NCBI RefSeq assembly: GCF_002632615.1 | Contig: NZ_NITZ01000003.1 | Location: 186,001-250,000, forward strand | Length of the DNA: 64,000 nucleotides | Source of the DNA: Xenorhabdus miraniensis | Lineage (GTDB): Bacteria > Pseudomonadota > Gammaproteobacteria > Enterobacterales > Enterobacteriaceae | Reading direction: 5' to 3' | Part shown: piece after piece, positions 1-8,584 of the stretch | Layout: each line of letters begins with the position of its first letter | Numbering within the stretch: the stretch's first letter is position 1 | Notes under the pieces: generated by a model | Seen by the model: the letters and a program-made list of their open reading frames with translations, nothing else | The model's database searches: none | Told to the model about the DNA's origin: nothing | Translations under genes and position numbers: made by a program

Positions 1-852
1 GTGGCTATGATTGTCGGCTTTTCCTTTCAGGGGACAGAATTGATTGGGATCACCGCTGGGGAATCCAAAGATCCGGCGAAAAATATTCCTCGTGCTGTTC
101 GTAAAGTATTCTGGCGTATCCTGCTGTTTTATGTGTTCGCCATTTTGATTATCAGCCTAATCATTCCTTACACTGATCCAAGCTTATTGCGTAATGGAGT
201 GAAAGATATCAGTGTCAGTCCATTCACATTGGTATTTCAAAATGCTGGATTGCTATCAGCCGCTGCCATAATGAATGCGGTAATATTGACTGCTGTGCTT
301 TCGGCAGGGAACTCAGGAATGTATGCCTCTACCCGAATGTTGTTCACACTCGCAAGAGAAGGTAAGGCGCCGAAAATTTTTGGTCATTTGTCAAAAGGTG
401 GGGTTCCACGTAATGCACTTTATGTAACCACTGTGGTGGCAGGATTGTGCTTCCTTAGCTCTATGTTTGGCAACCAAACCGTTTATCTGTGGTTATTGAA
501 TACCTCAGGAATGACCGGGTTTATCGCCTGGTTAGGAATTGCGATCAGTCATTACCGTTTCCGTAAAGGCTATGTTGCGCGCGGGCTGGATCTGAATGAT
601 CTGCCATACCGTTCCGGTTTCTTCCCTATTGGGCCAATTTTTGCCTTTATTTTGTGTCTGGCAATCACATTGGGGCAGAACTATCAGGCGTTTCTGCAAG
701 ATAAGATTGATTGGTATGGGGTTATTGCAACGTACATTGGCATTCCGCTATTTCTGATTATTTGGTTTGGTTACAAATTAAAAAAGAAAACTCGCTTTGT
801 TAAGTACAGTGAGATGGAATTTCCAGTATTCAACTACACTAATAAAGAATAG
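1..852 (+). CDS. lysP: Lysine-specific permease LysP (3' part, 5' end outside window)
   Basis: C-terminal 283 residues of the inner-membrane lysine:proton symporter of the APC amino-acid permease family. The start of the gene lies upstream of base 1. The segment follows E. coli LysP almost residue for residue as recalled, including the GFSFQGTELIG helix, the NIPRAVRKVFWRILLFY segment and the conserved C-terminal IWFGYKL tail. About seven hydrophobic membrane segments are visible. A hairpin terminator follows at 914-957. In E. coli lysP is a neighbour of cirA; here a CirA-like receptor gene is 3.4 kb downstream with an ABC-transporter operon in between. Identity is secure; only the truncation by the window edge limits it. 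Confidence 0.96.
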   Translation: MAMIVGFSFQGTELIGITAGESKDPAKNIPRAVRKVFWRILLFYVFAILIISLIIPYTDPSLLRNGVKDISVSPFTLVFQNAGLLSAAAIMNAVILTAVLSAGNSGMYASTRMLFTLAREGKAPKIFGHLSKGGVPRNALYVTTVVAGLCFLSSMFGNQTVYLWLLNTSGMTGFIAWLGIAISHYRFRKGYVARGLDLNDLPYRSGFFPIGPIFAFILCLAITLGQNYQAFLQDKIDWYGVIATYIGIPLFLIIWFGYKLKKKTRFVKYSEMEFPVFNYTNKE

Positions 853-913
853 TTGTGAATAAATATTCAATGGATTGATATTTATTGATTACAACATTAT
901 GACTTTTATGTGA

Positions 914-957
914 CAAAAAGCTGCCTGTTCTGTGATGGAATCGGCAGTTTTTATTTT
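914..957 (+). terminator. Rho-independent terminator after lysP
   Basis: Inverted repeat of about 9 bp (AAAGCTGCC with GGCAGTTTT) followed by a T-rich run. It lies about 60 bp after the lysP stop codon. Confidence 0.7.
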
Positions 958-1015
958 TCAGGGGATTAAGGGGAAAAATATAGACTGTAAATTTGGGATA
1001 CACCGAATCAATCGC

Positions 1016-1037
1016 ATTGATAAGTATTCTTATTTGC
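1016..1037 (+). promoter_or_regulatory. Candidate Fur box upstream of the ABC transporter operon
   Basis: GATAAGTATTCTTATTTGC at 1019-1037 matches about 12 of 19 positions of the Fur consensus GATAATGATAATCATTATC and contains the palindrome ATAAG-TATT-CTTAT. It lies about 30 bp before the first possible start codon of a metal-uptake type ABC operon. Iron repression is inferred from position and sequence only. Confidence 0.4.
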
Positions 1038-1063
1038 TTTATTGTTAGCGCCACAATTGTTGC

Positions 1064-2215
1064 ATGAAGAGGCTAACTAAAGTGAAGTTTGTATTCCAAG
1101 CAGTCGTTAAAAGTATGGGTGTCAGTCTGATAGCAGGCTCCGCCATGATGGCAAGTTTTGCATCTTGGGCTGAAACAGTCACTGATGTTGCTGGACGTAC
1201 TGTGGAAGTGCCTGAGAAAGTCAATCGGATTTTGTTGGGCGAAGGTCGTCTATTCCATTCTGTTGCACTGTTGGAAGGAGATAAACCCCTGGCTCGCATT
1301 GCTGGCTGGCAAGGTGATTTCCGCAAGTTAGATCCACAAACTTACGCCATTTATAAAGCTAAATTCCCTGAAATCGATAACATTCCCCTGATTGGTAATA
1401 CCAGCGAGGATAGCGTCAGTTCTGAAAAAGTACTTACATTGAATCCTGATGTCGCTATTTTCGGCCTGTCTGGGCATGGTCCCGGAAAAAACAGCGAACT
1501 GGTAAAACAGTTGGAAAAAGCGGGTATTCCGGTTGTTTTTGTCGATTTCCGCAACGATCCTTTGAAAAACACATTACCTAGCCTCCGTATGCTGGGCAAA
1601 ATCCTGCACCGTGAAGAACAAGCAAATGCTTACGCCGATTTTTATGAAAAAAATCTGAAACTGGTGACTGATATTACTGATCGTATACCAGAAGCTGAGA
1701 AACCTTCCGTATTTATTGAGTTAAGAGCTGGCTCCAGCGAAGATTGCTGTGGTACGGCAGGTAACGGCAATATGGGGAATTTCATTGACTTGGCTGGAGG
1801 CAAAAACATCGCCAAAAATGTATTGCCATCTCCATTGGGTACAATGAATCTGGAAAAAGTGATTGCCGATGATCCTTATATCTATATTGCAAGTGGTGCA
1901 CAAGATCCGGGCGATAAAGATGAGGGCATTAAAATGGGTGCTCAGACTTCCGCAGATATTGCCCGTGCTGGACTAAAAGCCATCACTGAACGTAATGGCA
2001 TCAACACGTTAACCGCAGTGAAAGAAGGCCGTAGTTATGCTATTTGGCACCATTACTACAACTCTCCTTATAATGTTGTTGTTACGCAAATTTTTGCCAA
2101 ATGGTTCTACCCTGAAAAATTTGCGGACTTAGATCCACAGCAAACATTGAAAGAGCTTCACAATAAATTCTTGGCTGTTGAACCAGCAGGTACGTATTGG
2201 GTTAGTGAGAAATAA
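1064..2215 (+). CDS. Periplasmic substrate-binding protein of an iron/siderophore-type ABC transporter
   Basis: Encodes a 383-aa exported protein with an N-terminal signal peptide: charged start, hydrophobic core around residues 14-34, then ASWAE. It begins its mature part with TVTDVAGRTVEVPEKVNRI, typical of class III (FecB/FhuD/BtuF-like) binding proteins. The double Cys in SSEDCCGTAGNGN near residue 225 is unusual. The permease and ATPase genes follow directly, so it should deliver a ferric siderophore, haem or related metal complex to them. ATG 1064 has no clear ribosome site, whereas GTG 1082 is in frame and sits 9 nt after AGAGG, so the true start may be 1082. The substrate cannot be told from sequence. 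Confidence 0.85.
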   Translation: MKRLTKVKFVFQAVVKSMGVSLIAGSAMMASFASWAETVTDVAGRTVEVPEKVNRILLGEGRLFHSVALLEGDKPLARIAGWQGDFRKLDPQTYAIYKAKFPEIDNIPLIGNTSEDSVSSEKVLTLNPDVAIFGLSGHGPGKNSELVKQLEKAGIPVVFVDFRNDPLKNTLPSLRMLGKILHREEQANAYADFYEKNLKLVTDITDRIPEAEKPSVFIELRAGSSEDCCGTAGNGNMGNFIDLAGGKNIAKNVLPSPLGTMNLEKVIADDPYIYIASGAQDPGDKDEGIKMGAQTSADIARAGLKAITERNGINTLTAVKEGRSYAIWHHYYNSPYNVVVTQIFAKWFYPEKFADLDPQQTLKELHNKFLAVEPAGTYWVSEK

Positions 2216-2234
2216 GTAGTAACAGGTAATAAAA

Positions 2235-3320
2235 ATGAGCATCACTACCGAGCCTATGCCAATGGTGAAACAGAAATTGAATGAGTGCGATATAAAAGCA
2301 CATTATCGTCATATCCTGCGTCGACGTGTTGCATGGATATTGTTCATCGTTTTGGTGATTGGCACTTCTGTTGTACTGGATTTTACAATGGGGCCATCGG
2401 GGTTATCACTGCAAACCCTTTGGCAAACCCTGGTTTCACCGGGAAGTGTTAACGCAGCAACACGGGTGATTGTTTGGGATATTCGATTACCCTATGCTCT
2501 GATGGCGGTAGTGATTGGCCTGTCTCTCGGGCTGGCCGGTGCTGAAATGCAGACAATCTTGAATAACCCATTAGCCAGCCCGTTTACTTTGGGTGTTTCC
2601 AATGCCGCTTCTTTTGGTGCGGCATTGGCGATTGTGCTTGGAATCGGTATTCCTGGCATTCCGGATCAGTGGTTCATTTCGGCAAATGCTTTTCTTTTTG
2701 CATTGTTGGCCGCGTTGATGCTTGATGGTATTACCCGCTGGACCAGAGTGGCAACTTCCGGTGTTGTATTGTTCGGTATTGCGATGGTATTTACCTTCAA
2801 TGCGCTGGTTTCTATGATGCAATTTATCGCCACGGAAGATACCTTACAGGGTTTGGTCTTCTGGACGATGGGGAGCCTTTCCAGAGCGACGTGGGAAAAA
2901 TTGGGCGTTATGATGCTGGTCTTTTCCGTTATTATGCCTATCTCAATGAGCAATTCTTGGAAATTGACCGCGTTGCGTCTGGGAGAAGATCGCGCTACCA
3001 GCTTTGGCATCAATATCAGCCGTCTTCGTTTAGGAACATTACTGCGTATTAGTATCTTGACTGCATTAGCGGTTGCGTTTGTTGGCCCAATTGCTTTTAT
3101 CGGACTGGTGGCACCTCATATCGCCAGAATAATGTTTGGTGAAGATCATCGTTTCTTCCTGCCTGCAAGTGCATTAATTGGTGCATTGGTTTTGTCGATG
3201 GCCTCCATTGCCTCTAAAAATTTGATCCCGGGTGTCATTATCCCTGTGGGGATCGTGACATCGTTAGTCGGTGTGCCTTTCTTCCTTAGTATAGTTTTAC
3301 GCCATAGGGGGAATGTATGA
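2235..3320 (+). CDS. FecCD-family ABC transporter permease
   Basis: 361-aa polytopic inner-membrane protein of the FecCD/BtuC type that imports iron complexes or cobalamin. An N-terminal cytoplasmic stretch of about 30 residues precedes roughly ten hydrophobic helices. Family landmarks are DIRLPYALMAVVIGLSLGLAGAEMQ near residue 75, NNPLASPFTLGVSNAASFGA after it, and the ATPase-contacting loop VAFVGPIAFIGLVAPHIARI near residue 278. It lies 19 bp after the binding-protein gene and its stop overlaps the ATPase start (ATGA), so the three genes form one operon. Unlike fepD/fepG or fecC/fecD there is one permease gene, which implies a homodimer. Confidence 0.9.
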   Translation: MSITTEPMPMVKQKLNECDIKAHYRHILRRRVAWILFIVLVIGTSVVLDFTMGPSGLSLQTLWQTLVSPGSVNAATRVIVWDIRLPYALMAVVIGLSLGLAGAEMQTILNNPLASPFTLGVSNAASFGAALAIVLGIGIPGIPDQWFISANAFLFALLAALMLDGITRWTRVATSGVVLFGIAMVFTFNALVSMMQFIATEDTLQGLVFWTMGSLSRATWEKLGVMMLVFSVIMPISMSNSWKLTALRLGEDRATSFGINISRLRLGTLLRISILTALAVAFVGPIAFIGLVAPHIARIMFGEDHRFFLPASALIGALVLSMASIASKNLIPGVIIPVGIVTSLVGVPFFLSIVLRHRGNV

Positions 3321-4105
3321 GTCAGGGCCTAAAAATCAATCGCCTGACGACGGGATATCCGAAGCATCCTGTCATTCAAAACCTGGATGTCAATACATTG
3401 CCGCGTGGTCAAATCACTGTGTTACTGGGACCAAATGGCTGTGGAAAATCCACACTTCTGCGTTCGCTGGCCGGATTGAATAAAGCGAGTGGAGAACTGC
3501 TGCTGGATGGGCAGGATTTGATGCAGATGAATTTTGCCCAACGCGCAAAAAGCGTAGTGTATTTGCCTCAATCGCTACCAGCGGGCGTTCATCTCCACGT
3601 ACTCGAATCTGTGATTGTTGCTCAGCGAGCATCAGGTGGTATCAGCAATAGCCAGTGTGAGAAAGAAGTCATGGAGCTGCTACGCCAGCTCGGTATTGAT
3701 CATTTGGCTCTTAGCTACTTGGATCAATTATCGGGTGGTCAAAAGCAGTTGGTTGGATTGGCTCAGTCATTAATCCGCCATCCGGCTCTGTTATTACTTG
3801 ATGAACCATTAAGTGCACTGGATTTAAATTACCAGTACCACGTCATGGATTTGGTTGCACGCGAAACGAAACGTCGTAATATTATTACTGTTGTTGTTGT
3901 TCACGATATAAATATTGCATTGCGTCATGCAGACCATGTATTAATGCTAAAGAAAGGCCAATTAATTTCTGAAGGTGCACCTGAACAGGTTATCACACCT
4001 GATAGTTTGGCTGAGGTTTATGGTATTAAAGGCCGAATTGAGCGTTGTTCTCAGGGTGTGCCACAAGTATTAATTGATGGTTTAGTGACGGAATTGGCGA
4101 GTTAG
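3317..4105 (+). CDS. ABC transporter ATP-binding protein (FepC/FecE family)
   Basis: 262-aa cytoplasmic ATPase powering the metal-complex importer. The Walker A motif GPNGCGKST is at residues 38-46, the signature LSGGQ near 139-143, and Walker B LLLLDEP near 159-165. These are followed by the switch histidine segment VVVVHDINIALRHAD typical of siderophore importers. The start overlaps the permease stop by four bases, indicating translational coupling. No further gene is in the operon; the next gene, a TonB-dependent receptor 153 bp downstream, probably supplies the outer-membrane step. Confidence 0.92.
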   Translation: MSQGLKINRLTTGYPKHPVIQNLDVNTLPRGQITVLLGPNGCGKSTLLRSLAGLNKASGELLLDGQDLMQMNFAQRAKSVVYLPQSLPAGVHLHVLESVIVAQRASGGISNSQCEKEVMELLRQLGIDHLALSYLDQLSGGQKQLVGLAQSLIRHPALLLLDEPLSALDLNYQYHVMDLVARETKRRNIITVVVVHDINIALRHADHVLMLKKGQLISEGAPEQVITPDSLAEVYGIKGRIERCSQGVPQVLIDGLVTELAS

Positions 4106-4170
4106 AATAATAAAAGATATAAACGGTTTTATTAAATTAAAAAGTCATTAATTTAATAAACATAACACTG

Positions 4171-4194
4171 ATAGGGATAAATACTTATCCCTAT
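4171..4194. repeat. Perfect 10-bp inverted repeat before the TonB receptor gene
   Basis: ATAGGGATAA and TTATCCCTAT are exact complements separated by four bases. No T-run follows, so it reads more like an operator than a terminator. It contains GATAA-ATAC-TTATC, related to the palindrome seen at 1020-1033 before the ABC operon. It lies 65 bp before the receptor start codon. Confidence 0.5.
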
Positions 4195-4258
4195 ATTACG
4201 AGCGTATGTCGATTATCCATATTAAATTAATTCTATTCTACCTTTTGGAGAATCGGGA

Positions 4259-6226
4259 ATGGCTGTTTTTGCAAAGAAAAAAATCGTATTAGGCATTATT
4301 GCTGCTATCTCATCCAGCACTGTTTTGACTGTTAATGCAGCTAATGATGGTGAAGATAAAATAATTGTAACAACCGCAGCGGGTTTCCAGCAAAAAATTG
4401 AAGATGCACCTGCTTCCATTTCAGTTGTTAGCCGTGAACAGTTGGAAACTAAAGCCTACCGTGATGTAACGGATGCATTGAAAGATGTGCCGGGGGTGGT
4501 TGTTACGGGTGGTGGTAGCAGCAGTGATATCAGTATTCGTGGCATGGCATCCAAATATACCATGCTCTTAGTTGATGGCAGACGTGTAGATACACGTAGC
4601 ACTCGTCCAAATAGTGATGGTTCTGGAATTGAACAAGGATGGTTACCACCACTGTCTGCAATTGAGCGTATTGAAGTAGTACGAGGGCCAATGTCTTCTC
4701 TATATGGTTCTGATGCTATGGGTGGTGTTATTAATGTTATTACTCGTAAGGCTCAGAAAGAATGGCATTTAAGTCTGAGAACAGACGCTACCCTGACTGA
4801 AAGTAAAAATTCTGGTAACAGTTACCAGAATAGTATTTATGCCGCAGGACCAGTAATTGATGGATTGCTAGGATTGAGGGTAAATGGTTCATATTCGCAT
4901 CGTAATGAAGATAAATTCCTCGGAGGATTTAGAAAGCAGGAAATGCGCAATGGTGCGGTGGCTCTCTCTTTAACTCCAGATGAGAAAAATGCTTTTACTT
5001 TTGAAGCTGCCCGCTATGAACAAGATCGCGACTCAACGATTGGTAAGACTCGTGACTGTCAGCCAAAATCTTGTGAAAATGATCTAAGCCGTTATAAAAG
5101 AAACAATTATTCCATTACTCATCATGGTGTTTATGATTTTGGAACGACTACGTCTTATATTCAAAGAGATGAATCTCGTAATCCTGAACGTGAAATGACA
5201 AACAACGATACGGTATTTAATAACCATACGACGTTTATTTTTGATGACCACACAATAAGTATTGGTGGTCAATATCGTTATGAAGATTTGCGGGACAATA
5301 GTAACAAACTACCTTCGGCCAAAGATGTTAATAAGTTAACTCGTTGGAGTTGGGCATTAGTTGCGGAAGACGAATGGCAAATGATCAATGATTTTGCTCT
5401 GACTGGCGGAGTTCGGTTAGATAAAGATCAAAATTTCGGCATGCATTGGACACCTCGTCTATATGGAGTATGGCATGCTGATGAGCAATGGACTATTAAG
5501 GGTGGTATTTCTACAGGTTATCGTTCTCCTGATATAAGACAAGTTGCCCCTAACTGGGGGCAGACAACAGGCGGACGTTTCAGTAAGGGCATGATCTTAG
5601 GTAACTCAAACCTCAAGCCAGAGAAGAGTGTTAATGAAGAAATTAGTATTATCTGGAATAACCAAGAGAACTTTAATATTGGTGTAACTGTGTTTAATAC
5701 TGATTTCAAAGACAAAATCACTGAAATTAAAGATTGCGAAAAAGATTGTAATCTCGGTGGTGAGGGTTATGACTTTATTAACAAACGTATAAATGTTGAT
5801 AAAGCTAATATTCGTGGTGTTGAAACTACCATGAGTTGGGATATCGTTGAGAGTCTATCATTGGCAGCAAACTATACTTATAGCGATTCTGAGCAAAAAA
5901 GTGGTAAGTTCAAAGGACAAGCGTTAAATAAAATGCCAACACATATGGCGAATGCAACCTTGAGTTGGCAGCCATTATCTGAATTGGATACATGGACTCG
6001 TATTAATTTCCGCGGTAAGACAAAAAATTATCAGAGCCGTACTGGTATGAAAGATGGAACTCCTTCTTATACTTTTGTCGATTTAGGGGTAACTTATAAT
6101 TTGGCTAAAAACTTACGTGTGTTAGGTGGGGTTTATAACGTTTTTGATAAACGAGTAACCGCAGAAAGCCATGATGCAGTACTTGACGGCCGCCGTTACC
6201 ATGTCGGCATTAATTATGATTTTTAA
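4259..6226 (+). CDS. cirA: CirA-like TonB-dependent outer-membrane receptor
   Basis: 655-aa outer-membrane gated barrel, close in length to E. coli CirA (663). It has a signal peptide at residues 1-27 ending in VNA, then a TonB-box-like DKIIVTT. The plug domain carries KDVPGVVVTGGGSSSDISIRG and the CirA-typical IERIEVVRGPMSSLYGSDAMGGVINVI. The barrel ends in the expected aromatic F. Two Cys pairs lie in extracellular loops (around residues 272-277 and 499-503). CirA imports catecholate siderophores and serves as a colicin I receptor in E. coli. The neighbouring ABC operon suggests both handle the same ferric complex. A ribosome site TGGAG lies 9 nt before ATG. Confidence 0.85.
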   Translation: MAVFAKKKIVLGIIAAISSSTVLTVNAANDGEDKIIVTTAAGFQQKIEDAPASISVVSREQLETKAYRDVTDALKDVPGVVVTGGGSSSDISIRGMASKYTMLLVDGRRVDTRSTRPNSDGSGIEQGWLPPLSAIERIEVVRGPMSSLYGSDAMGGVINVITRKAQKEWHLSLRTDATLTESKNSGNSYQNSIYAAGPVIDGLLGLRVNGSYSHRNEDKFLGGFRKQEMRNGAVALSLTPDEKNAFTFEAARYEQDRDSTIGKTRDCQPKSCENDLSRYKRNNYSITHHGVYDFGTTTSYIQRDESRNPEREMTNNDTVFNNHTTFIFDDHTISIGGQYRYEDLRDNSNKLPSAKDVNKLTRWSWALVAEDEWQMINDFALTGGVRLDKDQNFGMHWTPRLYGVWHADEQWTIKGGISTGYRSPDIRQVAPNWGQTTGGRFSKGMILGNSNLKPEKSVNEEISIIWNNQENFNIGVTVFNTDFKDKITEIKDCEKDCNLGGEGYDFINKRINVDKANIRGVETTMSWDIVESLSLAANYTYSDSEQKSGKFKGQALNKMPTHMANATLSWQPLSELDTWTRINFRGKTKNYQSRTGMKDGTPSYTFVDLGVTYNLAKNLRVLGGVYNVFDKRVTAESHDAVLDGRRYHVGINYDF

Positions 6227-6284
6227 TTAGCATTCACTTTTTTATTAATATTAGTCATTATACTTAGCATTTAGACGTAATATA

Positions 6285-6327
6285 AAATCATCCCACATCA
6301 ATTTTATGATGATGGGATGATTTTTTT
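6285..6327 (+). terminator. Rho-independent terminator after the cirA-like gene
   Basis: AAATCATCCCA pairs with TGGGATGATTT (11 bp) and is followed by a run of seven T. The receptor gene ends 58 bp upstream. Confidence 0.88.
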
Positions 6328-6366
6328 GACATCAACGTCATCATAATTAATTGGCACATAATTTCT

Positions 6367-6426
6367 CTCTGTGCTAAAAATTTACAGAGGCTAATCAATG
6401 GATATGATGGCGTTAAATTTTAGCAC
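6367..6426 (+). promoter_or_regulatory. Mutually exclusive hairpins over a leader-ORF ribosome site (plaP leader)
   Basis: Two overlapping stems can form. CTCTGT (6367-6372) pairs with ACAGAG (6384-6389) and hides the Shine-Dalgarno AGAGG (6386-6390). Alternatively 6371-6384 (GTGCTAAAAATTTA) pairs with 6414-6426 (TAAATTTTAGCAC), leaving that site in a loop. Both use 6371-6372 and 6384, so they exclude each other. The pairing is seen in the sequence; regulatory use is inferred. Confidence 0.45.
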
Positions 6427-6496
6427 TGACTCAGTAAGGGCCTGTTCTCTAAGGCTCTGTAGTGTCGTAAAAAATAATAGATTTTTAGTGTCATAG
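6398..6496 (+). CDS. Putative leader peptide 1 of plaP (32 aa)
   Basis: Short ORF starting ATG 6398, seven bases after a good Shine-Dalgarno AGAGG, and ending at TAG 6494. The peptide begins MDMMALNFSTDSVRACSL. A strong intrinsic terminator at 6541-6579 follows 45 bp after its stop, before the plaP gene. This is the layout of a translation-controlled attenuator. I do not recognise the peptide; the function is inferred only from architecture. Confidence 0.35.
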   Translation: MDMMALNFSTDSVRACSLRLCSVVKNNRFLVS

Positions 6497-6540
6497 CGCT
6501 TGCTATTTCTGGACTCGAAGTGCAAAATGCGTGCACTAAA

Positions 6541-6579
6541 AATAACTGATGCGTAAATATGCATCAGTTATTTTTTTTG
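6541..6579 (+). terminator. Strong intrinsic terminator inside the plaP leader
   Basis: Perfect 12-bp stem (AATAACTGATGC with GCATCAGTTATT), eight-base loop, then eight T. It sits about 310 bp upstream of plaP and after the first leader ORF. It either ends a small transcript or acts as an attenuator for plaP. Confidence 0.85.
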
Positions 6580-6687
6580 CGTTGAGTTATTTTTTACAAC
6601 ACCAAGAGGCCGGATTTTGTTCCGGATCGATACTGACCAATAAGCAACCATAATTGAAACAAGGTTGCTGTACTGAGGAATGCAAAT

Positions 6688-6900
6688 ATGGAGCAATTAT
6701 TCTCTTTTGCACTTGTGCCGATTGGCGCTCGTTGCTGCAACGATGACTACGGGGCATGGCGCTCTGTTAATTCACCATCCTCTAATTCTTCTTTCTTTTC
6801 TGTTTATAGACAGATGCGAAGTCTACCCAGTAACTATCGATTAAGTAGTTGTATCAGTACCCAGATCGAAGTTATGGGAGGTTTCGCTCATGTCGCATAA
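6688..6900 (+). CDS. Putative leader ORF 2 overlapping the plaP start (70 aa)
   Basis: ORF from ATG 6688, preceded by TGAGGA about 9 nt upstream, ending at TAA 6898-6900, eleven bases into plaP (ATG 6890). The peptide begins [17 protein letters not shown] and has no transmembrane segment. E. coli has a 20-aa small protein, YoeI, annotated next to plaP (from memory), and the first residues here resemble it loosely. Termination of this ORF at the plaP start would allow translational coupling. It may be only a shadow of a structured leader: the DNA holds CGTTGC/GCAACG and two copies of GGCGCT. Confidence 0.35.
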   Translation: MEQLFSFALVPIGARCCNDDYGAWRSVNSPSSNSSFFSVYRQMRSLPSNYRLSSCISTQIEVMGGFAHVA

Positions 6901-8266
6901 TTCAATCTCTCTCGGCACTAACCAAGCCAGTGCCAATAACCGCGTCCAACTGAGAAAAACCCTGACCTTGTTTCAGGTGGTCATGATGGGCCTTGCTTAT
7001 ATACAGCCAATGACTATCTTTGATACTTTTGGCATTGTCTCTAAATTAACGGGCGGGCATGTCGCGACATCTTATGCTATTGCACTGATCGCAATTTTAT
7101 TTACAGCTTTAAGTTACGGGAAATTAGTAAAACGTTTTCCATCAGCAGGTTCTGCCTATACATATGTACAAAAATCAATGAACCCTCATCTTGGGTTTAT
7201 GGTAGGTTGGTCATCTTTGCTGGATTATCTGCTTATGCCGATGATCAATATCCTGCTGGCAAAAATTTATCTTCAAGCCATTTTTCCTGGGGTTGATCCT
7301 TGGATCTTTGTTGTTGGTTTGGCTATTTTGATGACAGTTTTCAACCTGAGTGGTATCAACGTTGTGGCTAACCTCAACGGTTTGATCGTGGTTGTGCAAG
7401 TAGCTGTTATAGTGGCATTTGTTGGCTTATTAATGTACGGCGTACATAATGGTGAAGGTGCTGGCACATTGCTCAGTATGCGGCCGTTTACGTCGGAAGA
7501 AGCAAAATTGATTCCAATGATAACCGGAGCGACGATACTTTGTTTCTCTTTCCTCGGGTTTGACGGCATCAGTTCCTTGTCTGAAGAAACACCTAATGCA
7601 GAAAAGGTCATTCCGAAAGCGATTTTTCTGACCGCATTAATTGGTGGAGTTATCTTCATTGCGGTATCTTATTTTTTACAACTCTATTTCCCTGATATTT
7701 CGCGATTTAAAAACCCGGATGAATCTCAGCCGGAAATTATGTTGTATGTCGCTGGGGCACTATTCCAAGCGATTATTTTAGTCTTCTCTTGTGTCACTGT
7801 AATGGCTTCTGGTATGGCTGCTCATGCGGGCGTTTCCCGACTGCTTTATGTGATGGGGCGTGATGGTGTATTGCCTGAGAAAGTGTTTGCTTATGTTCAT
7901 CCAAAATGGCGTACTCCTGCGATTAACGTCCTATTGGTTGGCATTGTTGCTCTATCAGCCTGTTGGTTGAATCTGGTGACTGCAACTGCATTGATTAATT
8001 TTGGTGCATTGGTGGCATTTACTTTCGTTAACTTGTCGGTTATCTCGCAATTCTATGTTCGTGAACGCCGCAATAATACACTGAAAGACACCTTGAATTT
8101 CTTGATCCTGCCACTTTTGGGGGCAGCGACAGTAGGTGTTTTGTGGATGAACCTGGAAACAAAATCGATGGAATTGGGTTTGATTTGGGGCGGGTTTGGT
8201 CTCCTTTATATGTTCTTTGTGACTCGTAGCTTCCGTCAACCAATGCCACAGTTCAGTGAGTCATGA
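6890..8266 (+). CDS. plaP: Putrescine importer PlaP (APC family)
   Basis: 458-aa inner-membrane permease with about 12 hydrophobic segments. It starts MSHN and continues [40 protein letters not shown] and [14 protein letters not shown], closely matching E. coli PlaP (YeeF, 452 aa) and more distantly PuuP. PlaP is a proton-driven putrescine importer that supplies signalling putrescine for surface motility in E. coli. plaP lies near sbcB in E. coli too, which supports the assignment. A ribosome site GGGAGG lies 9 nt before ATG. The long leader with two short ORFs and a terminator suggests post-initiation control. A UUCG-loop terminator follows. Confidence 0.9.
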   Translation: MSHNSISLGTNQASANNRVQLRKTLTLFQVVMMGLAYIQPMTIFDTFGIVSKLTGGHVATSYAIALIAILFTALSYGKLVKRFPSAGSAYTYVQKSMNPHLGFMVGWSSLLDYLLMPMINILLAKIYLQAIFPGVDPWIFVVGLAILMTVFNLSGINVVANLNGLIVVVQVAVIVAFVGLLMYGVHNGEGAGTLLSMRPFTSEEAKLIPMITGATILCFSFLGFDGISSLSEETPNAEKVIPKAIFLTALIGGVIFIAVSYFLQLYFPDISRFKNPDESQPEIMLYVAGALFQAIILVFSCVTVMASGMAAHAGVSRLLYVMGRDGVLPEKVFAYVHPKWRTPAINVLLVGIVALSACWLNLVTATALINFGALVAFTFVNLSVISQFYVRERRNNTLKDTLNFLILPLLGAATVGVLWMNLETKSMELGLIWGGFGLLYMFFVTRSFRQPMPQFSES

Positions 8267-8357
8267 TATCAGTGGATCATGATAGTAAAAAATGATTTCA
8301 GATTGCTGCTGCTACAGTAGTGGCCTGAAAGAAAAGAGTACATTGATACTTTTTTGA

Positions 8358-8382
8358 AACAGCACCTTCGGGTGCTGTTTTT
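8358..8382 (+). terminator. Rho-independent terminator after plaP
   Basis: AACAGCACC, loop TTCG, GGTGCTGTT: a 9-bp perfect stem with a stable tetraloop, then a T run. Confidence 0.92.
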
Positions 8383-8584
8383 GTTAGAAAAAATAGGAAA
8401 TAGAAAAAAGCAGTTATTGCATGAAGAACATTAAAAGGCAGTCGGTGTTTAATAGATTCTAAGTTGAAAGGTGGATAAGAAATCAACAAATTATAATGAA
8501 AAGGGTATAATAGATAATAATTTCGCCATACCTGATTTCAGCAAGAGCCTGTCTGGTAGGTTCTCATAAGGTAATAGTACTATT

